Origin: Paramecium sonneborni
Lineage: Eukaryota > Ciliophora > Oligohymenophorea > Peniculida > Parameciidae
Assembly (NCBI GenBank): GCA_905182985.1
Contig: CAJJDN010000232.1
Span: 8,267 to 33,624, forward strand
Reading direction: 5' to 3'
DNA length: 25,358 bases
Both the position numbers and the translations under genes were made by a program. Shown one piece after another: positions 21,415 through 25,358 of the stretch. A model generated the notes under the pieces. The model was not told the origin of the DNA, did not search any database, and worked only from the letters and a program-made list of their open reading frames with translations. The stretch's first letter is position 1. Each line of letters starts with the position of its first letter.

Positions 21415-23664
21415 TCATTCTACTTATTTTTCTAACAAAATACTTCCTTTTTATTGAAGTAGTTTTTATAAATTCATTTTTAAGTGATTAATGAATTAAC
21501 CTTATGAAATTAGAGTTCCCTAAGCTTCAAATTATTACTTCTTGGATATTCGAAAAAGTGAAATAGAATCATTTACTTAAAATAATATAATATAATACTT
21601 GTTTTTTATACCTAAGGATTTGACTAAGCTAAATTTTTTAACGATCCAAGAAATTGAATATTAGTTTTTTTAGAATACTATAACTCCATCATGAGAGTAA
21701 CAAACTGAATAAATACCTCCATTATGTCCATTGAATATTTTCTTTACTTTACCTGTTTTTACATCCCATAAACGAATAGATTAATCCCAACTTCCAGAGG
21801 CTAAATTGTTACCATCAGGTGAGAAACTTATTGAATAAATACTTCCACTGTGTCCTTCTAATCTATTGATTTGTTTTCCCATCTTTAGATTCCATAAACG
21901 TATAGACATATCAGAACTACCAGATGCTAAAGCCTCACCATTTGGAGAATAACATACTTAATTGATGATATCGTTATGACCTTTCAGTATCTACTTTATC
22001 TCACCTTACTTGATATCCCATAAATGAATAGATTGATCATGACTACCTGATGCTAATGTAGTACCATCTGGAGAAAAACAAACTGAAGAAACAGCTCCAT
22101 TATGACCTTCTAATTTCTTTTTTATTTCTCCTGATATTACATCCCATAAAAATATATTTTTATCTTAACTACCAGATGCTAAAATAGTATCATCAGGAGA
22201 GAAGCATACTGATAAAACAGCTCCATTATGTCCTTCTAATTTTTTATTTATTTAACCTGATCCTACATCCCATAAAAAATACATTTATCTTTGCTACCAG
22301 ATGCTAAAGTCCCAGTATAATTAGAGAAGAATACTGATGAAACACCTCCCTTATGTCCTTCTAGCTTCTTTTTTATTTAGCCTGACTTTACATCCCATAA
22401 ACATATAAATTAATCATCACTACCTGATGCTAATACTATACCATCAGGAGAGAGACATACAGATAAAACACCGTCACTATGACCTTCAATTTTGAATAGT
22501 TCATTTATATGTAAATTTACCCATTAGCAATTACACAATAAAGCACCATTCAAATTTAAACCATTAATATTAACATTTTCAAATTTTGAGCCACTTAAAT
22601 CGCATTTAGCAAAACTAGCACCAATTAGTGTAGTATTTTTGATCCTTATATTTCTAAACGATTGATTTGTTAGATCAACTTTCATATCTACTAATAAATT
22701 TAGTGAATTCGAACCACTTTAAATAAATGCCTCATCTAAAGCTGTTAGGCGAACTAAAAACTTTAAAAAATTGATAATGTTTTCTATTTTTGATATTTTT
22801 TACGCCAGAAATCTTCTACTTTCCTCATAAATTCTTGTTGAATAATTAATTATATTAAATTCATGGATCTTTATTAATTTGATTAATTCAATAATCTTTT
22901 AAATGTTATCTTCGATCTCATTCAACTTTTTTTTCTTTTCATAAGAAGATAAAATATTAGCTGAAATTAACTTGATATATAAATTATCCTTCACTTATTA
23001 TTCTTAGAATAAACCTATACAATCATTATTATTCTATTCAAGCTATTCTTCTATCATAGTATTAAATAACAACGCATCAATATCTTATGATAATACTAAA
23101 AGTTCGTACAAATCAACTGCAATTAAAAACTCTTAAATAGATTTGTGTACAAATTAAAATTTTGTACTTTTTTATAACACTAAGGAACAACTTCTAATAT
23201 CTTTCTTATAGGAACCATTTTTTCTATCATCATTAAAAAATTCATTCAACCAATCTTCTTCTTTATTCTCATCGCTATATAATAAACCTTATTATTTAAA
23301 TTAAACTTAAGTAACTTGTTTTGAGCTCATTAATTTTGCAAGTTTTATTTAATATTTTAATAGATCATGTAAAAAACGATCTTTATTAATAGATTTACCT
23401 AAATTCTTTTATTTTTCAATCTATTTTAAATGATATTACTATATGAATTTATCATAAAAATCATAGCTTGAGAGATTTTATTCTATCAAAGCATCATATA
23501 CAAATTAAATTATAAATTCATTTTTTATAACTAACGTATTTAATACTTATTAAAGATTTAATTACTTATTTTGATAATTTAGGTAAATATTATTTTTTAT
23601 CTGTTACTTTAATTCATTCGTATCTTGAGTGATTTAAAAGTCTTTAAGAGTTTGATTTTGTTCC
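21415..23664 (-). CDS. STAND/NACHT-like protein: helical domain, pentapeptide segment, seven-blade WD40 (5' end missing)
   Basis: Open from the N at 23665 to TGA 21417-21415 apart from one frame break. Counting from 23663, the first ~325 residues are helical and include KFQFVHKSIQEFLIAVDL (about 168-185), a motif like the one that ends the winged-helix region of STAND/NACHT NTPases. A short pentapeptide segment follows (TTLIGASFAKCDLSGSKF, ending NLNGALLCNCQW). Then come seven WD blades on a 126-bp (42-aa) period, with consensus GHxxxVxSVCFSPDGxxLASGSxDxSIxLWDVxxG. Blade 7 is degenerate and runs into a tail with LFRISKKQQFEAQG and FINHLKMNLQKLLQQKG. The NTPase domain itself would lie in or beyond the gap, so the STAND call is inference. 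One T is missing in a run in blade 2 (22274-22279), breaking the frame; see findings for a possible 35-nt intron. Such proteins sense ligands with repeats and signal through an NTPase switch. Confidence 0.7.
21684..22490 (-). repeat. tandem 126-bp WD40 repeats (gene copy 1)
   Basis: The Trp codon of the WD motif recurs with its T at 22397, 22272, 22146, 22020, 21894 and 21768. Spacing is exactly 126 nt except the first interval (125), which pinpoints a one-base loss in blade 2. Confidence 0.9.
22263..22297 (-). other. possible 35-nt intron spanning the blade-2 frame break
   Basis: On the minus strand this segment begins GTAGC and ends TGTAG, and removing it restores the frame (LASG joined to SGQINKK). 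It would delete most of the last strand of blade 2. The length is at the upper edge of normal Paramecium introns. Speculative; the same segment is at 24756-24790. Confidence 0.3.
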
Positions 23665-23665
23665 N
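23665..23665. other. contig junction (single N) hiding one gene's start and another's end
   Basis: To the left lies the open, start-less 5' side of STAND-like gene 1; to the right lies the unfinished 3' side of gene 2 (mid-WD repeat). The frames are not continuous across it, so the real gap is larger than one base or the order is wrong. Confidence 0.85.
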
Positions 23666-24980
23666 AATATTATTCCATCAGATGAAAAGCATACAGTATT
23701 GACACTCCAAAGATGTCCTTCTAATTTCTTTTTTTCCTCTCCAAATTTTAAATCCCATATACATATAGTTGTGTCACTACTACCAGATGCTAACATAGTA
23801 CCATCAAAAGAGAATGCTAGAGATCGAACACTTTTGCTATGGCCTTTTAATATTTTTTTTTCTGTTCCTGTCCTAACATCCCATAAACAAATAGAATTAT
23901 CATAAATACCAGAAGCTAAAGTAGCACCATCAGGTGAATAGCATACTGAATAAACATCTCCACTATTTTGATGCAATATTTTCTTTTATTTGCCTGTTTA
24001 GACATCCCATAAACAAATAGAATTATCATTTCCACCAGATGCTAAAGTAGTACAATCAGGAGAAAAGCATACAGATGAAACAACTCCAGTATGACCTTCT
24101 AATTACTTTGTTTCTTCTGCTTAATTTGCATCCCATAAACGAATAGAATTATCATAACTGCCAGACGCTAAGATTGCTCCATCATGAGAGTAACAAACTG
24201 AATAAATACCTCCATTATGTCCATTGAATATTTTCTTTACTTTACCTGTTTTTACATCCCATAAACGAATAGATTAATCCCAACTTCCAGAGGCTAAATT
24301 GTTACCATCAGGTGAGAAACTTATTGAATAAATACTTCCACTGTGTCCTTCTAATCTATTGATTTGTTTTCCCATCTTTAGATTCCATAAACGTATAGAC
24401 ATATCAGAACTACCAGATGCTAAAGCCTCACCATTTGGACAATAAAATACTTAATTGATGATATCGTTATGACCTTTCAGTATCTACTTTATCTCACCTT
24501 ACTTGATATCCCATAAATGAATAGATTGATCATGACTACCTGATGCTAATGTAGTACCATCTGGAGAAAAACAAACTGAAGAAACAGCTCCATTATGACC
24601 TTCTAATTTCTTTTTTATTTCTCCTGATATTACATCCCATAAAAATATATTTTTATCTTAACTACCAGATGCTAAAATAGTATCATCAGGAGAGAAGCAT
24701 ACTGATAAAACAGCTCCATTATGTCCTTCTAATTTTTTATTTATTTAACCTGATCCTACATCCCATAAAAAATACATTTATCTTTGCTACCAGATGCTAA
24801 AGTCCCAGTATAATTAGAGAAGAATACTGATGAAACACCTCCCTTATGTCCTTCTAGCTTCTTTTTTATTTAGCCTGACTTTACATCCCATAAACATATA
24901 AATTAATCATCACTACCTGATGCTAATACTATACCATCAGGAGAGAGACATACAGATAAAACACCGTCACTATGACCTTC
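23666..24980 (-). repeat. tandem 126-bp WD40 repeats (gene copy 2)
   Basis: About eleven 42-codon units, highly alike at the DNA level. They share the WD-repeat core SVCFSPDG, LASGSxD and LWDV. Uniform length and high similarity suggest concerted evolution by unequal exchange. Confidence 0.9.
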
Positions 24981-25358
24981 AATTTTGAATAGTTCATTTA
25001 TATGTAAATTTACCCATTAGCAATTACACAATAAAGCACCATTCAAATTTAAACCATTAATATTAACATTTTCAAATTTTGAGCCACTTAAATCGCATTT
25101 AGCAAAACTAGCACCAATTAGTGTAGTATTTTTGATCCTTATATTTCTAAACGATTGATTTGTTAGATCAACTTTCATATCTACTAATAAATTTAGTGAA
25201 TTCGAACCACTTTAAATAAATGCCTCATCTAAAGCTGTTAGGCGAACTAAAAACTTTAAAAAATTGATAATGTTTTCTATTTTTGATATTTTTTACGCCA
25301 GAAATCTTCTACTTTCCTCATAAATTCTTGTTGAATAATTAATTATATTAAATTCATG
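23666..25358 (-). CDS. second STAND-like gene version: pentapeptide segment and at least 11 WD40 blades (both ends missing)
   Basis: The frame enters at the window edge and is cut by the N at 23665, so neither start nor stop is present. It repeats gene 1 from the helical region through blade 7, including the missing T in blade 2 (near 24767-24772). It differs at two adjacent-region residues (VFYCPNG instead of VCYSPNG in blade 5). Where gene 1 leaves the WD pattern after SHDG, this version continues: AILASGSYDNSIRLWDAN, then blades with LASGGNDNSICLWDVQ, LASGIYDNSICLWDVR and LASGSSDTTICIWDLK, and an eleventh cut in SSDGII. Trp codons continue on the exact 126-nt period (24261, 24135, 24009, 23883, 23757). 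Eleven or more blades suggest two propellers. It could be a tandem paralog, another allele, or the true full-length gene duplicated by the assembly. Confidence 0.75.
24177..25358. repeat. 1182-nt near-identical block, copy 2
   Basis: Partner of 21684-22865 (two mismatches, no indels). The left boundary at 24177 falls inside blade 7, right after the codons for SHDG; the right boundary is the window edge. Confidence 0.93.

Larger units (their letters stand above)
21684..22865. repeat. 1182-nt near-identical block, copy 1
   Basis: Matches 24177-25358 at a constant offset of 2493 with only two mismatches (21947 G/C and 21953 C/A versus 24440 and 24446) and no indels. It covers part of the helical region, the pentapeptide segment and WD blades 1 to 7 (first half). 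The match continues up to the window edge and may extend beyond it. Confidence 0.93.

Noticed and set aside
23699..23905. A 68-codon plus-strand frame
   Set aside because: It is the antisense of two WD40 blades.
1..25358. CRISPR arrays, rRNA or tRNA genes, transposases, bacterial-type promoters or terminators
   Set aside because: None recognised. The regular 126-bp units are coding WD40 repeats without spacers, and the DNA is ciliate in character.

Overview
The window looks like macronuclear DNA of a ciliate, most likely Paramecium. Four observations support this. (1) It is extremely A+T-rich. (2) Coherent proteins appear only if TAA and TAG are read as glutamine, with TGA as the sole stop. 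(3) Introns are tiny (20-29 nt, GTA...TAG). (4) A C4A2/C3A3 telomere array, the mixed repeat typical of Paramecium, is present at 12805-12860. Read with the standard code the window looks almost empty; with the ciliate code it holds several genes and gene relics.

Layout. The sequence is four pieces joined by Ns: 1-11854, 12805-17005, 17007-23664 and 23666-25358. The left piece is mostly noncoding and carries decayed genes: a short Cys-rich fragment (2350-2628, -), a cystinosin-like transporter with two in-frame TGAs (4426-5520, +), a coiled-coil relic (7176-7840, +), unidentified fragments (8842-9298, +) and a trichocyst-matrix-protein-like pseudogene (9370-10408, -). One gene there looks intact: a 206-aa acidic protein with three introns (5935-6633, -). 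The left piece ends in a 61-nt segment that recurs after the 950-N gap, directly abutting telomere repeats. The natural reading is a telomere-addition site that is used in some molecules and read through in others.

Right of the telomere come about 1.25 kb of gene-free subtelomere and a broken AIG1/septin-like GTPase (14177-16829, +). An exact 1148-nt repeat around a single N (15858-17005 / 17007-18154) is almost certainly two unmerged overlapping contig ends. Then follows a compact minus-strand cluster: a B-box/coiled-coil/WD40 gene (19067-20704), a candidate one-intron gene (20773-21386), and a STAND/NACHT-like gene whose visible part has helices, a pentapeptide segment and a seven-blade WD40 propeller (21415-23664). 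Beyond another single N lies a second version of the STAND-like gene (23666-25358), which shares 1182 nt with two mismatches but has at least 11 WD blades on a perfect 126-bp period.

The right side therefore pairs two families (AIG1-like GTPase, STAND-WD40) that serve in immunity or self-recognition in other organisms, at a chromosome end, with variation in sensor repeat number. Some of that variation may be assembly artefact, because the window contains clear unmerged contig overlaps. No tRNA, rRNA, CRISPR or transposase was recognised.
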